The notes beneath the pieces are model-generated. The model was not told the DNA's origin, did no database searches, and saw nothing but the letters and a program-made list of their open reading frames with translations. The position numbers and the translations under genes are program-made. Shown one piece after another: positions 29,377 to 38,602 of a stretch of 64,000 nucleotides of DNA (positions are counted from its first letter, which is position 1; each line of letters opens with the position of its first letter). The stretch comes from Pseudomonas bubulae (GTDB taxonomy: Bacteria; Pseudomonadota; Gammaproteobacteria; Pseudomonadales; Pseudomonadaceae): NCBI RefSeq assembly GCF_037023725.1, contig NZ_CP146077.1, positions 2,269,001 through 2,333,000 of the forward strand, read 5' to 3'.

Positions 29377-29396
29377 AACAGTCCCGAAGGACTGTT
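29377..29396 (-). promoter_or_regulatory. UUCG-capped hairpin overlapping the oprI stop codon
   Basis: On the minus strand ACAGTCC-TTCG-GGACTGT makes a 7-base stem with the very stable C(UUCG)G tetraloop. Its 5' side begins at the oprI stop codon. It may block 3' exonucleases or help termination. That role is inference. Confidence 0.75.
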
Positions 29397-29646
29397 ACTT
29401 GCGGCTTGCTTTTTCAAGCATGCGCAGAGCGCGCTCGTTAGCTTCGTCAGCAGTCTGTTGTGCTTTTTGAGCAGCAGCCAGAGCTTCATCAGCTTTACGG
29501 TAGGCTTCGTCAGCACGAGCCTGGGAGCGAGCTGCTGCATCTTCAGTTGCAGTCAGACGGGCTTCAGTTTCTTTAGATACGCTGCTGCAACCGGTAGCCA
29601 GAACTGCGGCCAATGCCAGAGCAGAGAATTTCAGAACGTTGTTCAT
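29395..29646 (-). CDS. oprI: Major outer-membrane lipoprotein I
   Basis: This 83-residue protein has a lipoprotein signal (lipobox ATGC, Cys near residue 20) followed by a continuous Ala/Arg/Glu coiled coil ending MLEKASRK. This is the Pseudomonas equivalent of Braun lipoprotein, and the terminal Lys could be attached to peptidoglycan. The ATG at 29646 with AAGGGGA upstream gives exactly the known OprI length. An 8-10 codon upstream extension is not likely. It sits tail-to-tail with an L,D-transpeptidase gene. Confidence 0.97.
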   Translation of the reverse strand: MNNVLKFSALALAAVLATGCSSVSKETEARLTATEDAAARSQARADEAYRKADEALAAAQKAQQTADEANERALRMLEKASRK

Positions 29647-30142
29647 CGTGTTCCCCTTCAAGGACTTTCTAATTGAAGCTGTTCCTTCAAAGTGAGGAAA
29701 CAGCCGGCGTACATAGTACCCATTACTTGTAGTAAGTAAAATGACCTAGCGCAAGAACCAAAAAAAATAATTGGCTGGCAATCTCGGTAGGCTAGCTTTA
29801 ACAGATTGTGTTTGTAAAACAGTCAGTTTGGAGTGCACGAAGTGGCATCAGAGTGATGGCGCAGCGTGACTTTAAGTGCGGTTGTACGTCATAGCCTCAA
29901 CCTTCCGGAAAATGTTCAGGGCCGGGTCAAGGATGTCGGGCCGGCGAAACGTTTGGGCGGGCCTGATCTGCTGACAACTGGCTGCCCCGGGAAGTGAACA
30001 TTTGCACTAGAGTGGCTACTCTCTAATCAGGCCTGCCGGCACATCCCGGGCTGGCAGCGCGTGCGTGATGGCGTAGTAGTTCCCTCGGCGGAAAAACATC
30101 AGTAAGGTAGGGGTCACACTACAAGACCCGCGAGGAGCAATG
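29647..30142. other. 496-base gap holding the oprI promoter region
   Basis: No open frame here is convincing. The part next to oprI is AT-rich; TTTACT and TACTAT about 16 bases apart near 29735-29710 on the minus strand are a possible promoter for this highly expressed gene. The part nearer the GNAT gene (about 29900-30110) is GC-rich with hairpin potential, such as GCCGGGTC...GGGCCGGC near 29920. It could be a leader or small RNA, but I cannot show one. Confidence 0.5.
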
Positions 30143-30424
30143 ATGAGCGAGGCGTTGTCTATCCACCATGACCAGGCAGGTCACCAGTTTGAGACCACTG
30201 TCGACGGTCATCGTGCTTACCTGACCTACATGGATCTGGGCAAGCAGACTCTGGATATCTATCGCACGTTTGTGCCTAACGCCCTGCGTGGTCGGGGTAT
30301 TGCGGCAGCCTTGACGGAGCAGGCGCTCGATTACGCAGACAAGATGGGCTATGAGGTGATTCCCTCGTGTTCATACGTTGAGCGCTATATGGAACGCCAC
30401 AAGCGCCCTCAGGCCAATACCTGA
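30143..30424 (+). CDS. Small GNAT-fold N-acetyltransferase, YjdJ-type
   Basis: This 93-residue protein matches the minimal GNAT family: a short beta sheet, the acetyl-CoA loop FVPNALRGRGIAAALTEQALDYA and the ending VIPSCSYVERYMERH. The acceptor substrate of these mini-GNATs is unknown. The second of two tandem ATGs (30143) has the better spacing from GAGGAG; using the first adds only one Met. A strong terminator follows. Confidence 0.9.
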   Translation: MSEALSIHHDQAGHQFETTVDGHRAYLTYMDLGKQTLDIYRTFVPNALRGRGIAAALTEQALDYADKMGYEVIPSCSYVERYMERHKRPQANT

Positions 30425-30432
30425 AGAACACG

Positions 30433-30470
30433 CACACAAAAACGCCGGGCATGCCCGGCGTTTTTGTGTG
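30433..30470. terminator. Bidirectional terminator after the GNAT gene
   Basis: This is a near-perfect 38-base palindrome with core AACGCCGGGC / GCCCGGCGTT, flanked by A and T runs, so it can end transcription in either direction. Confidence 0.9.
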
Positions 30471-30504
30471 CGTCTGCAACCGTGCGGAACTGGCGCCAAA
30501 CTAT

Positions 30505-30532
30505 TGTGGGAGCGAGCAAGCCCGCTCCCACA
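30505..30532. repeat. Single short REP-like palindrome
   Basis: TGTGGGAGCGAGC and GCCCGCTCCCACA face each other with almost no spacer. It is a half-length copy of the repeat family seen elsewhere in the window, and lies between convergent genes. Confidence 0.85.
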
Positions 30533-30539
30533 TGGGGTG

Positions 30540-31616
30540 TTAGCCGCGGGTGCGCTTTGGCAACACATCCTTGAGCTTGGCATGCATGCTGCGCAAGGTG
30601 GTCTCGGTAGCCGACCAGTCGATGCAGGCATCAGTAATCGACACGCCGTACTGCAAGTCTTCAAGGTTTTTAGGAATTGCCTGGCAGCCCCAGTTCAAGT
30701 GACTCTCAACCATCAGGCCGATAATCGACTGGTTGCCCTCGACGATCTGGTTGGCCACGTTTTCCATGACCAGCGGCTGCAGGGCCGGGTCCTTGTTGGA
30801 ATTGGCGTGGCTGCAATCGACCATGATGTTCGGGGTGATCCTGGCCTTGGTCAGTGCCTGCTCGCAGAGCGCAACGCTGACGGAGTCATAGTTCGGTTTG
30901 CCGTTGCCGCCGCGCAATACCACATGACCGTAGGCATTGCCCTTGGTGGTGACGATCGACACGCCGCCTTCCTGGTTGATACCCAGGAAACGATGCGGGC
31001 TTGAAACCGACTGCAAGGCATTGATCGCAACCGTCAGACCGCCATCGGTACCGTTCTTGAAGCCTACGGCCGAAGACAGGCCGGACGCCATTTCACGGTG
31101 AGTCTGGGACTCAGTGGTGCGTGCGCCGATGGCCGACCAGCTGATGAGGTCCTGCAAGTACTGCGGGGAAATCGGGTCGAGGGCTTCAGTTGCGGTTGGC
31201 AGGCCCATTTCGGCCAGGTCCAGCAGCAGCTTGCGACCAATATGCAGACCGTCCTGGATCTTGAACGAGTCGTCCAGATACGGGTCGTTGATAAGGCCTT
31301 TCCAGCCCACGGTGGTACGGGGCTTTTCGAAATAAACCCGCATGACCAGATACAGCGTATCGCTGACTTCAGCCGCAAGCACCTTCAGGCGCTCGGCGTA
31401 TTCATGGGCAGCCTTGAGATCGTGAATCGAGCAAGGCCCGATGACAACGAACAGTCGATGGTCAGTGCCATCCAGGATGTTGCGAATCACCTCGCGCCCT
31501 TTGGTCACGGTCCGCAGCGCTGTTTCGCTGAGAGGAATCTCGCGTTTGAGCTGTTCAGGGGTGATCAGGGTTTCGTTGGAGGCAACGTTTAGGTCGTCGA
31601 TCGGTAAATCAGCCAT
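30540..31616 (-). CDS. 3-deoxy-7-phosphoheptulonate (DAHP) synthase
   Basis: This 358-residue protein is a class I (AroF/G/H-type) DAHP synthase. It condenses phosphoenolpyruvate and erythrose 4-phosphate in the first step of aromatic amino acid synthesis. VVIGPCSIHD, MRVYFEKPRTTVGWKG and MVDCSHANSNKD are visible. The ATG at 31616 (MADLPIDDLNVASN) matches family length; a longer frame upstream is not supported. Which aromatic amino acid inhibits it cannot be told from reading alone. Confidence 0.95.
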   Translation of the reverse strand: MADLPIDDLNVASNETLITPEQLKREIPLSETALRTVTKGREVIRNILDGTDHRLFVVIGPCSIHDLKAAHEYAERLKVLAAEVSDTLYLVMRVYFEKPRTTVGWKGLINDPYLDDSFKIQDGLHIGRKLLLDLAEMGLPTATEALDPISPQYLQDLISWSAIGARTTESQTHREMASGLSSAVGFKNGTDGGLTVAINALQSVSSPHRFLGINQEGGVSIVTTKGNAYGHVVLRGGNGKPNYDSVSVALCEQALTKARITPNIMVDCSHANSNKDPALQPLVMENVANQIVEGNQSIIGLMVESHLNWGCQAIPKNLEDLQYGVSITDACIDWSATETTLRSMHAKLKDVLPKRTRG

Positions 31617-31747
31617 CGTGTTACTCGTCAGGTCACGGGTGCCGGCCGCCAGCGATCCCCGTGCGGCGGAGCACAGCTTGATTGAGCGCATCGGGGAGCC
31701 GAACCTTAACGCGTTATCCGGTAGGTCGACAATGGGCAGGTACAGCT

Positions 31748-32194
31748 TTAATCCAGCACGGCCTGCGCCATTGCGTGGTCCATGGTGGCTTGCGAGAACT
31801 CCACGGCGTGATGAGTGACCCATTCCAGAGCCAGGGCTTGCAGGTCCTGGGGGCAGGGGCTTTGTTGCTGCTGCAGGCGTGAGAAGTGTTCGATCTGACA
31901 GACCTGTTCGCCCATTCGCGCGCCAAACAGGGTTTGTTCATCAATCAAGGCAACGCCGATGCGGTAACCCTCCTTGCGCTTTTCGCACCAGGCTATATAG
32001 CCCGGATAACGTGCGTTTTCCCCCAGGGTAGGCATGGACATATCAACGGCGGTGCCGCATCGCCAGCTTCTGTCGCTGTTGCATGCCACGCCGCCGAGGC
32101 TGATAGAGTGCAGCTTCTGGCGCGGCAGTGAAGGTTGGTTGCGTAGCGTTATCTCAACGGGAATATCATCTGGGTGAGGTAAAAAACGACCCAT
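31748..32194 (-). CDS. PilZ-domain-like protein with degenerate binding motif
   Basis: This 148-residue protein begins GRFLPHPDDIPVEITL and continues LHSISLGGVAC. This is the shape of a PilZ domain (RxxxR then D/NxSxxG), which binds cyclic di-GMP. Here the first motif reads RFLPH and the second SISLGG, so key Arg and Asp/Asn positions differ. The C-terminal 50 residues are Gln-rich and helical. A GGAG site precedes the ATG. It lies upstream of the DAHP synthase gene but does not obviously share its function. Confidence 0.75.
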   Translation of the reverse strand: MGRFLPHPDDIPVEITLRNQPSLPRQKLHSISLGGVACNSDRSWRCGTAVDMSMPTLGENARYPGYIAWCEKRKEGYRIGVALIDEQTLFGARMGEQVCQIEHFSRLQQQQSPCPQDLQALALEWVTHHAVEFSQATMDHAMAQAVLD

Positions 32195-32233
32195 GAATTC
32201 GGACTCCAGGTGCCATTAAATTAGTATTGTCTT

Positions 32234-32578
32234 ATGAGTATAGTGACTGCGATGGAACTGACTGACTTTGATGCCGACCAGCTACTGCTGGCACTTCCCG
32301 GCACCTCGCTGGTCATCTTTACCGGTGCGGGCTGTTCGGCGTGCCGGGTGGCCCGGCGCATGCTGCCCGGCATGCAATTGCCCGTTGAACGGTTGTGCTG
32401 GATTGATGCCGGGAACAACGGCGGGTTGGTCGAGCGCTACGAAATTTTTCATCTGCCTAGCCTGTTTGTGGTGCACAACGGGGCCTTTTACGGTGAGTTG
32501 AAATCGCGCCTGAGCGAAGGTGAGCTGGCACATCATGTTCGGCTGGCCTTGATGCTTGAGCCTGACGAGCTACCGTGA
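32234..32578 (+). CDS. Thioredoxin-like protein with CSAC motif
   Basis: This 114-residue protein has a thioredoxin-type fold: a strand LVIFTGAG, a CxxC redox motif (CSAC near residue 37), the cis-Pro region in FHLPSLFVVHNG and a final helix. No signal peptide is seen, so it is probably cytoplasmic. The ATG at 32234 has no clear ribosome site; an in-frame ATG at 32252 (MELTDFDAD) is equally possible. It lies 38 bases before the 5'-nucleotidase gene and may be co-transcribed. Confidence 0.8.
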   Translation: MSIVTAMELTDFDADQLLLALPGTSLVIFTGAGCSACRVARRMLPGMQLPVERLCWIDAGNNGGLVERYEIFHLPSLFVVHNGAFYGELKSRLSEGELAHHVRLALMLEPDELP

Positions 32579-32616
32579 AGCAACGTTTGAACCCGCTTTA
32601 GTGCTGTGGAGGCGAT

Positions 32617-33534
32617 ATGAGCAAAGGCTTAAAGGGCAAGCTGGTGCTGGCCATTTCTTCTCGGGCCCTGTTCGACTTGAGCGATAGCCATCAGGTGTAC
32701 CTGGCCCAGGGGATCGAGGCGTACCGGCAATACCAGATCGAACATGAAGATGAAGTACTGGCCCCGGGGGATGCCTTTGCGCTGGTCAAGAAGCTCCTGA
32801 GCTTTAATGCCAGCCTTGGCCGGGAGCGGGTCGAGGTGGTGCTGGTCTCGCGTAACAGCGCCGATACCGGGCTGCGGGTGTTCAATTCGATCCAGCATTA
32901 CGGCCTGAATATTTCCCGGGCAGCGTTCTCGGGCGGGCGCAACCCCCATCCCTATCTCAATGCTTTTGGTTGTGATCTGTTTTTGTCGACCCATGCCGAG
33001 GATGTGCGCAGTGCCCTGGATGCGGGTTTTGCAGCAGCAACCATTCTCTCGGGTGGCTCACTGCGTGCCGAAAGCAATGAGCTGCGGATTGCCTTTGACG
33101 GTGATGCGGTGCTGTTTTCCGACGAGTCGGAGCGGGTTTTCCAGTCTGGAGGCCTGGAGGCATTTCAGTCCCTTGAGCGCGAATCTGCGCGCAATCCGCT
33201 GCGGGGCGGGCCCTTCAAGGGCTTTCTGGAGGCTTTAAACCTGTTGCAACGTGAGTTCCCCGATGACAACTGCCCGATTCGCACTGCGCTGGTCACTGCC
33301 CGTTCGGCTCCTGCCCATGAACGGGTGATCCGCACGTTGCGTGACTGGGACATTCGTCTGGATGAATCGCTTTTTCTGGGCGGGCTGGATAAATCGGCCT
33401 TTCTCGAAGCCTTTGCTGCGGATGTATTTTTTGATGACCAGGCCGGTCATTGCGAGAGGGCGCGCCAGGTGGTGGCGACCGGCCATGTGCCTCACGGCAT
33501 CAGCAATGAATCCAGGGATTTCGCCCCCGAATAA
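32617..33534 (+). CDS. Cytosolic 5'-nucleotidase family protein
   Basis: This 305-residue protein resembles the bacterial relatives of cytosolic 5'-nucleotidase 1 (Pfam 5_nucleotid): LVLAISSRALFDL near the start, VVLVSRNSADTGLRVFNSI, AFSGGRNPHPYL, FDGDAVLFSDESERVFQ and FFDDQAGHCERA. It likely dephosphorylates nucleoside monophosphates in the cytoplasm. GGAGG precedes the ATG. The unusual first HAD block (SSRALFDL rather than DxDxT) is typical of this branch. Confidence 0.88.
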   Translation: MSKGLKGKLVLAISSRALFDLSDSHQVYLAQGIEAYRQYQIEHEDEVLAPGDAFALVKKLLSFNASLGRERVEVVLVSRNSADTGLRVFNSIQHYGLNISRAAFSGGRNPHPYLNAFGCDLFLSTHAEDVRSALDAGFAAATILSGGSLRAESNELRIAFDGDAVLFSDESERVFQSGGLEAFQSLERESARNPLRGGPFKGFLEALNLLQREFPDDNCPIRTALVTARSAPAHERVIRTLRDWDIRLDESLFLGGLDKSAFLEAFAADVFFDDQAGHCERARQVVATGHVPHGISNESRDFAPE

Positions 33535-33628
33535 GCATTGCCGGCGAGTTGCCGAGCGGAGCATCGCACTTGTCCCGACGCTGCTAAGCTCAACTTACTT
33601 CGTATATTGACGCTGTCGGGAAGGTCGC

Positions 33629-34129
33629 ATGATTCGCTCAATCCTGTACGCCACTGACCTCGGCATTTACGCGCCCGTTGTGATGCAGCATGCGCTTGGA
33701 ATGGCCCGCAGTTTCAGCGCCGATCTGTTTGTGTTGCATGTGGTCGAGCCCATGGGCCTGTTTGCCGAGTCGGTACTGCAAAGCTATCTCGATGAGCAGG
33801 CGTTGAGCGAGTTGCACCAGCAGGGCATGAGCACAATGCTTTCCAATATCGAGTTGCGGGTATTGGAGAGTCTTCGCGAAGAGTTGGCGGGGTGGGAACA
33901 GGAACTGGCCTTGATTCGATCGGTCAAGGTTATTCAAGGGGAGCCTTCACACGTCATTCTGGAGCAGTCGCAAAAGCTTTCAGTAGACCTGCTCATACTG
34001 GGCAGTCATGCCCAGCCCTCGGGGGGCGAATCGCATTTGGGGCGAACGGCCGCCCGAGTTATCGAGCTGGCCAAGATACCGGTGTATCTGGTGCCCCTGA
34101 TGCAGCGCCGGCGCAGTGCTGATGTGTAA
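33629..34129 (+). CDS. Universal stress protein family protein
   Basis: This 166-residue single UspA domain starts MIRSILYATDLGIYAP, with VLHVVEP after strand 2 and ILGSHAQPSGGESHLGRTAARVIELAKIPVYLV as the nucleotide-loop region. The loop is a variant of the usual GxHGx9GS pattern, so ATP binding is not certain. GGAAGG precedes the ATG. It is followed by cysB on the same strand after 113 bases of AT-rich sequence likely to hold the cysB promoter. Confidence 0.88.
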   Translation: MIRSILYATDLGIYAPVVMQHALGMARSFSADLFVLHVVEPMGLFAESVLQSYLDEQALSELHQQGMSTMLSNIELRVLESLREELAGWEQELALIRSVKVIQGEPSHVILEQSQKLSVDLLILGSHAQPSGGESHLGRTAARVIELAKIPVYLVPLMQRRRSADV

Positions 34130-34233
34130 GGCTGATGAATCAATAAAAATGATAAAAAAGTTCTAGATTTCTTATTCCAACCTTCCATATAGTTATATAT
34201 CGCCGCCGATGCCTTGGCGCCTATCAGCTTTGA

Positions 34234-35217
<984 letters not shown>

Positions 35218-35239
35218 TTCGCCGGCCCTGAACTACCCC

Positions 35240-35326
35240 TGTGGGAGCGGGCTTGCCCGCGATGGCATCGACGCGATCTGATTCAAGGATCGCGCCGTCT
35301 GCATCGCGAGCAAGCCCGCTCCCACA
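35240..35326. repeat. REP-like inverted pair after cysB
   Basis: GTGGGAGCGGGCTTGCCCGCGAT on the left faces ATCGCGAGCAAGCCCGCTCCCAC on the right around a variable centre of about 40 bases. It lies between convergent genes and is a full-length member of the window's main repeat family. Confidence 0.9.
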
Positions 35327-35357
35327 TTTGGTTTGCACCCGTTGTCGAATGAGCGGG

Positions 35358-36497
35358 TTATTGCTGCTCGGCGTTGCGTGCGTGGCGGTAGTCGCTGACC
35401 GCGTCATACACCGCCTTGCGCAGGCGGTTGATCCCGCCAATCGGCCGGTGTTCCTCAATGCCATGCCATGGGCTGAACGACAGGTTGTCACAAGCCAGAT
35501 TCTGGCCTGGTGTGTCAAAGTCCTGAGCTGGCACCTTGACCCGTGCGACGGTTTCAAAGGGCGCGTCCGATTCTTTCCACTCGATGCTGGTGTCTTCGAT
35601 CGGCATAAAACGATTGGCGTCCTGACGCTGGATCTGCAGTACAAAGCAGGCGGGCACCCGATCCGTTGACAGTTGCTGATTCAAGGCGTTACGCAAAAAA
35701 TTGGGCAGCGCCTCATTCTGCTTGGGCAGGCTGTAAGCCGGGCAACTGTCGGGGTCAGGGGCTACGCGGTACTTGGCATTGGCTGTGCCGAACTTGTAGG
35801 GCGACACAGAAAAATATGTCGTTTGTGTCGGGCTGGCCGGGGCAGGCGCCAGGGTAGCCAGGGCGATAAACAGATGGCGCACTTGCCAGCTGCGCGGGTC
35901 CCAGGACGGGAAAAACGCCAGGACCTTTTTGCCATCAGCCTGCGCGCCGATGTTCTGGCGGTATTCAGCGACATCGCTGACAAAGAAATTGGGATGGTTG
36001 AACATCACAAAGTCCTGCTCGGTGCGCCCTTGCTGGCCTGGCATCAGTTGAGTGCCGGGCACGTCCTGCAACTTGATGGCCATGCCGCGGGCATCGCGAA
36101 TGCTGTCGAATTGTGGGTAGGCGTTGCCATTGGACAGGCGCATCACCGCTTGCCAGGTTTTGCCCGGCGTGGCAAACACACCCTGGCGCAGCGCCGGGTC
36201 GAGGTCGGCTAGTACCTCGACTTCGGCCTTGACGCAGCCGTGGGCCTTGGCATGGGCATCGCGCAAGTAGCGGGTGTTTTCGCGGTGCTGGTCGACGATG
36301 CGGATTGCGGTCTGGATGGTGTCCCGGGTCATGGCGGCTTCACCGTCCGGGATCTGCTCGCGCGCCGAAACCGGCCCGCGATGTTGCCAGGCGTACCAGC
36401 CGGAGGCCAGCGCCCAACCGAGCAAGCCCAGGGCAACGAGCAGTAAAAGCAGCTTGCCCAGCCATTTGCCGAGTCGAAGCCAGAAAGTGGTCAGCAT
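35358..36497 (-). CDS. Membrane-anchored catalase-fold protein
   Basis: This 379-residue protein has a Leu-rich N-terminal membrane anchor (about residues 14-36) and a domain of the haem catalase superfamily. Visible traces are RDAHAKAHGCVKAEVEVL (distal His region), MRLSNGNAYPQFDSIRDARGMAIKL and FNHPNFFVSDV (distal Asn region). The standard proximal RxFxY haem-Tyr motif is not evident, so true catalase activity is doubtful. The domain should face the periplasm. It lies 43 bases after the di-haem cytochrome gene on the same strand, suggesting a shared periplasmic redox role. Confidence 0.85.
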   Translation of the reverse strand: MLTTFWLRLGKWLGKLLLLLVALGLLGWALASGWYAWQHRGPVSAREQIPDGEAAMTRDTIQTAIRIVDQHRENTRYLRDAHAKAHGCVKAEVEVLADLDPALRQGVFATPGKTWQAVMRLSNGNAYPQFDSIRDARGMAIKLQDVPGTQLMPGQQGRTEQDFVMFNHPNFFVSDVAEYRQNIGAQADGKKVLAFFPSWDPRSWQVRHLFIALATLAPAPASPTQTTYFSVSPYKFGTANAKYRVAPDPDSCPAYSLPKQNEALPNFLRNALNQQLSTDRVPACFVLQIQRQDANRFMPIEDTSIEWKESDAPFETVARVKVPAQDFDTPGQNLACDNLSFSPWHGIEEHRPIGGINRLRKAVYDAVSDYRHARNAEQQ

Positions 36498-36540
36498 GCA
36501 AACATCCTTTTAGCGATTTTTTTCAGATGACGGAGATCTT

Positions 36541-38355
36541 TCATGGCTGTGGCAATTCCTGCTCGAGAGGGCCGCCGAGCACTTTCAGGTACTCCAGCAA
36601 TGCCCAGCGTTCTTCGGGTTGCAGCAGGCGCCCGATGACCCCGTTGCCGCGAGGGCCGGCGCGGAACTCGTGACCGCTGTTGTGGTTGCCGCTGATGCGG
36701 GTATCGAGTACAAAACCGCCGTCAAAGGCCTCGGTGCGATAGCCCAGGTGGCGCGGGTCATATTCAAAACTGCCGCGATAAAAGGTCTGATCACGCTCGG
36801 CCTGAGGCGAGAGCAATTGGTACACCGTAGGCACCGAACCATTGTGCAGGAAGGGTGCTGTGGCCCAGATCCCGTCCAGCGGCCGCGCCTTGTAGGCACG
36901 CACCTCCAATACGCCGATCGGCAAGCCAAAGCCGTTGAGGCGATCCTGTTCTTCGCGGCCGATATTGGCATCGTGATAGGCACGCTTTTCAACAAAGGCG
37001 GTGACATAGGCCAGGCCCTTGGCCACAGACAGCTTGCTCATGTCCAGAGGTGCGTCGGTCCTGGGGTACAGGTCGACGTTCATCCTGGCCAGCTCCTCTG
37101 CGTCCCATTGCAGCGCACTGAGGTCGTAGCGGTTGTCGGCGATATTATTGGCGGTATTGGGGTCGGTACCGATCACTTCCACAGGCAGCAACTTGAGTTG
37201 CTTGACCATCCGCCCGTTTTCTTCGACTTCAGGCGGTACATGGCAACCGGCGCAGTTTTCGCTGAACAGGGTTCGACCCTTGGCCGCCAGTGGGCGGTCA
37301 ATTTTACCGAACAGCGCTTCAGGCCAGACCGGTGGTTTGAGCTTTTGCAGGGTTTCTTCGATCAGGTGCAGATCGTTGACGCGAACACTGGACGGATAAC
37401 GGGCATCGCCCTGCAGGGGTTGGCCATGTTTGTCGAAAAAGTTCAGGGTCGCGCCCACGCCAAGCGCCTCACCGATGTTGCGTGCCATCGGCTGCTTGGC
37501 TGACCCGTTCCACTGCACCCAGTCGAAGGTCCACATGTCCCACAGATGCGGATAGTCTACCGGGGCATTGGCCACGCGATAGTTGTCGGGGGAAATCGCG
37601 TCGCCGAAACTGGCGTTGGCGATCCGGCCGAAGGCATCGGTACGGCCCGGGCCTTCGAGTGTCGGATAAAGGCCGCGATGGGTATCGTTCCAGGCCACGC
37701 CAAGGAAGGTGTCCAGCGATGCCTTGAAGTCCTTGCGCAGTTGCTGGTGCTGCGCATCATATTGATCGCCCAGTACGGTGCGGGCGAATCGTTCGAATTT
37801 CCACGGGTTGTAGTAGGTCGCTGCGAGGCTGGCGACCAGCGCCTGGCCGAAGCTGCCGCCGCGCAGGGTTGGCACGCTCGATGGCAGCACATGCTGTGCC
37901 GGAGCCCCGTCAATGCGCACCGCCTGGCCTTTGAAACGCAATTCGCCGGTGTGGCAGGCCGCGCAGGTGATATCCAGATACTCCACGTTGCTGCCGGGGT
38001 TCTGGTGGCGGGTAAAGCCTACTGGCAGGTTACCCGGGTTGGCAGCACTGGCCTGCTGCTTGGGGTCCACCAGAAAGCCGAAGCGCGCCAGGTACTCGGG
38101 GGCCGCGAAGGGTTGTTTGGAAAACGGCAGCTCCAGGGCGCTGAACCAGTCGTAATGCAGGCCTTTAACCTGAGTGCCCTGGGGGGTGTAGTAGTAGGTC
38201 TGGCGCTCAGCAGGACTCCACTGATCCAGGTAGTGCAGTTGCTGCACAGGCTGGTAGGCTGGCAGTTTTGGATTGGCGACAAAATAGATCACCAGGCCAA
38301 GGCCCATGGCTACAGCCACCAGCAGCCCCAGCAGAACACGGTAAAACAGACGCAC
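36541..38355 (-). CDS. Di-haem c-type cytochrome, RoxA/cytochrome c peroxidase-like
   Basis: This 604-residue protein has an N-terminal signal anchor (about 5-27) and two haem c sites: CAACH at 131-135 and CAGCH at 368-372. The segments VRAYKARPLDGIWATAPFLHNGSVPTVYQLL and WALLEYLKVL are typical of the RoxA/di-haem peroxidase branch. RoxA-like proteins cleave or oxidise polyisoprenoids using O2, others are peroxidases; the substrate here is not known. It is the first gene of a pair with the catalase-fold protein. Confidence 0.9.
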   Translation of the reverse strand: MRLFYRVLLGLLVAVAMGLGLVIYFVANPKLPAYQPVQQLHYLDQWSPAERQTYYYTPQGTQVKGLHYDWFSALELPFSKQPFAAPEYLARFGFLVDPKQQASAANPGNLPVGFTRHQNPGSNVEYLDITCAACHTGELRFKGQAVRIDGAPAQHVLPSSVPTLRGGSFGQALVASLAATYYNPWKFERFARTVLGDQYDAQHQQLRKDFKASLDTFLGVAWNDTHRGLYPTLEGPGRTDAFGRIANASFGDAISPDNYRVANAPVDYPHLWDMWTFDWVQWNGSAKQPMARNIGEALGVGATLNFFDKHGQPLQGDARYPSSVRVNDLHLIEETLQKLKPPVWPEALFGKIDRPLAAKGRTLFSENCAGCHVPPEVEENGRMVKQLKLLPVEVIGTDPNTANNIADNRYDLSALQWDAEELARMNVDLYPRTDAPLDMSKLSVAKGLAYVTAFVEKRAYHDANIGREEQDRLNGFGLPIGVLEVRAYKARPLDGIWATAPFLHNGSVPTVYQLLSPQAERDQTFYRGSFEYDPRHLGYRTEAFDGGFVLDTRISGNHNSGHEFRAGPRGNGVIGRLLQPEERWALLEYLKVLGGPLEQELPQP

Positions 38356-38602
38356 AGTAACGCTCCTTGTAAAAATAATTACAGCCTTATGCCTCAGCTG
38401 CGGTCAGGCATCAAGAGAGCAGGGGGGTGCATTGCCGGGTTTACCGATGTGTTAACAAAAGTTGCGGCTAAAATGAATTGTTATTAATGCATGAACTTAT
38501 CCACCAATTGCCTCTCTTATGCCGGTAGCCATTGGTCGCGGCCGCCTGATAAGCTCGCGGCTTTATTCGATTGCCCATTTGGCGCATGAACAAGGAAATA
38601 GC

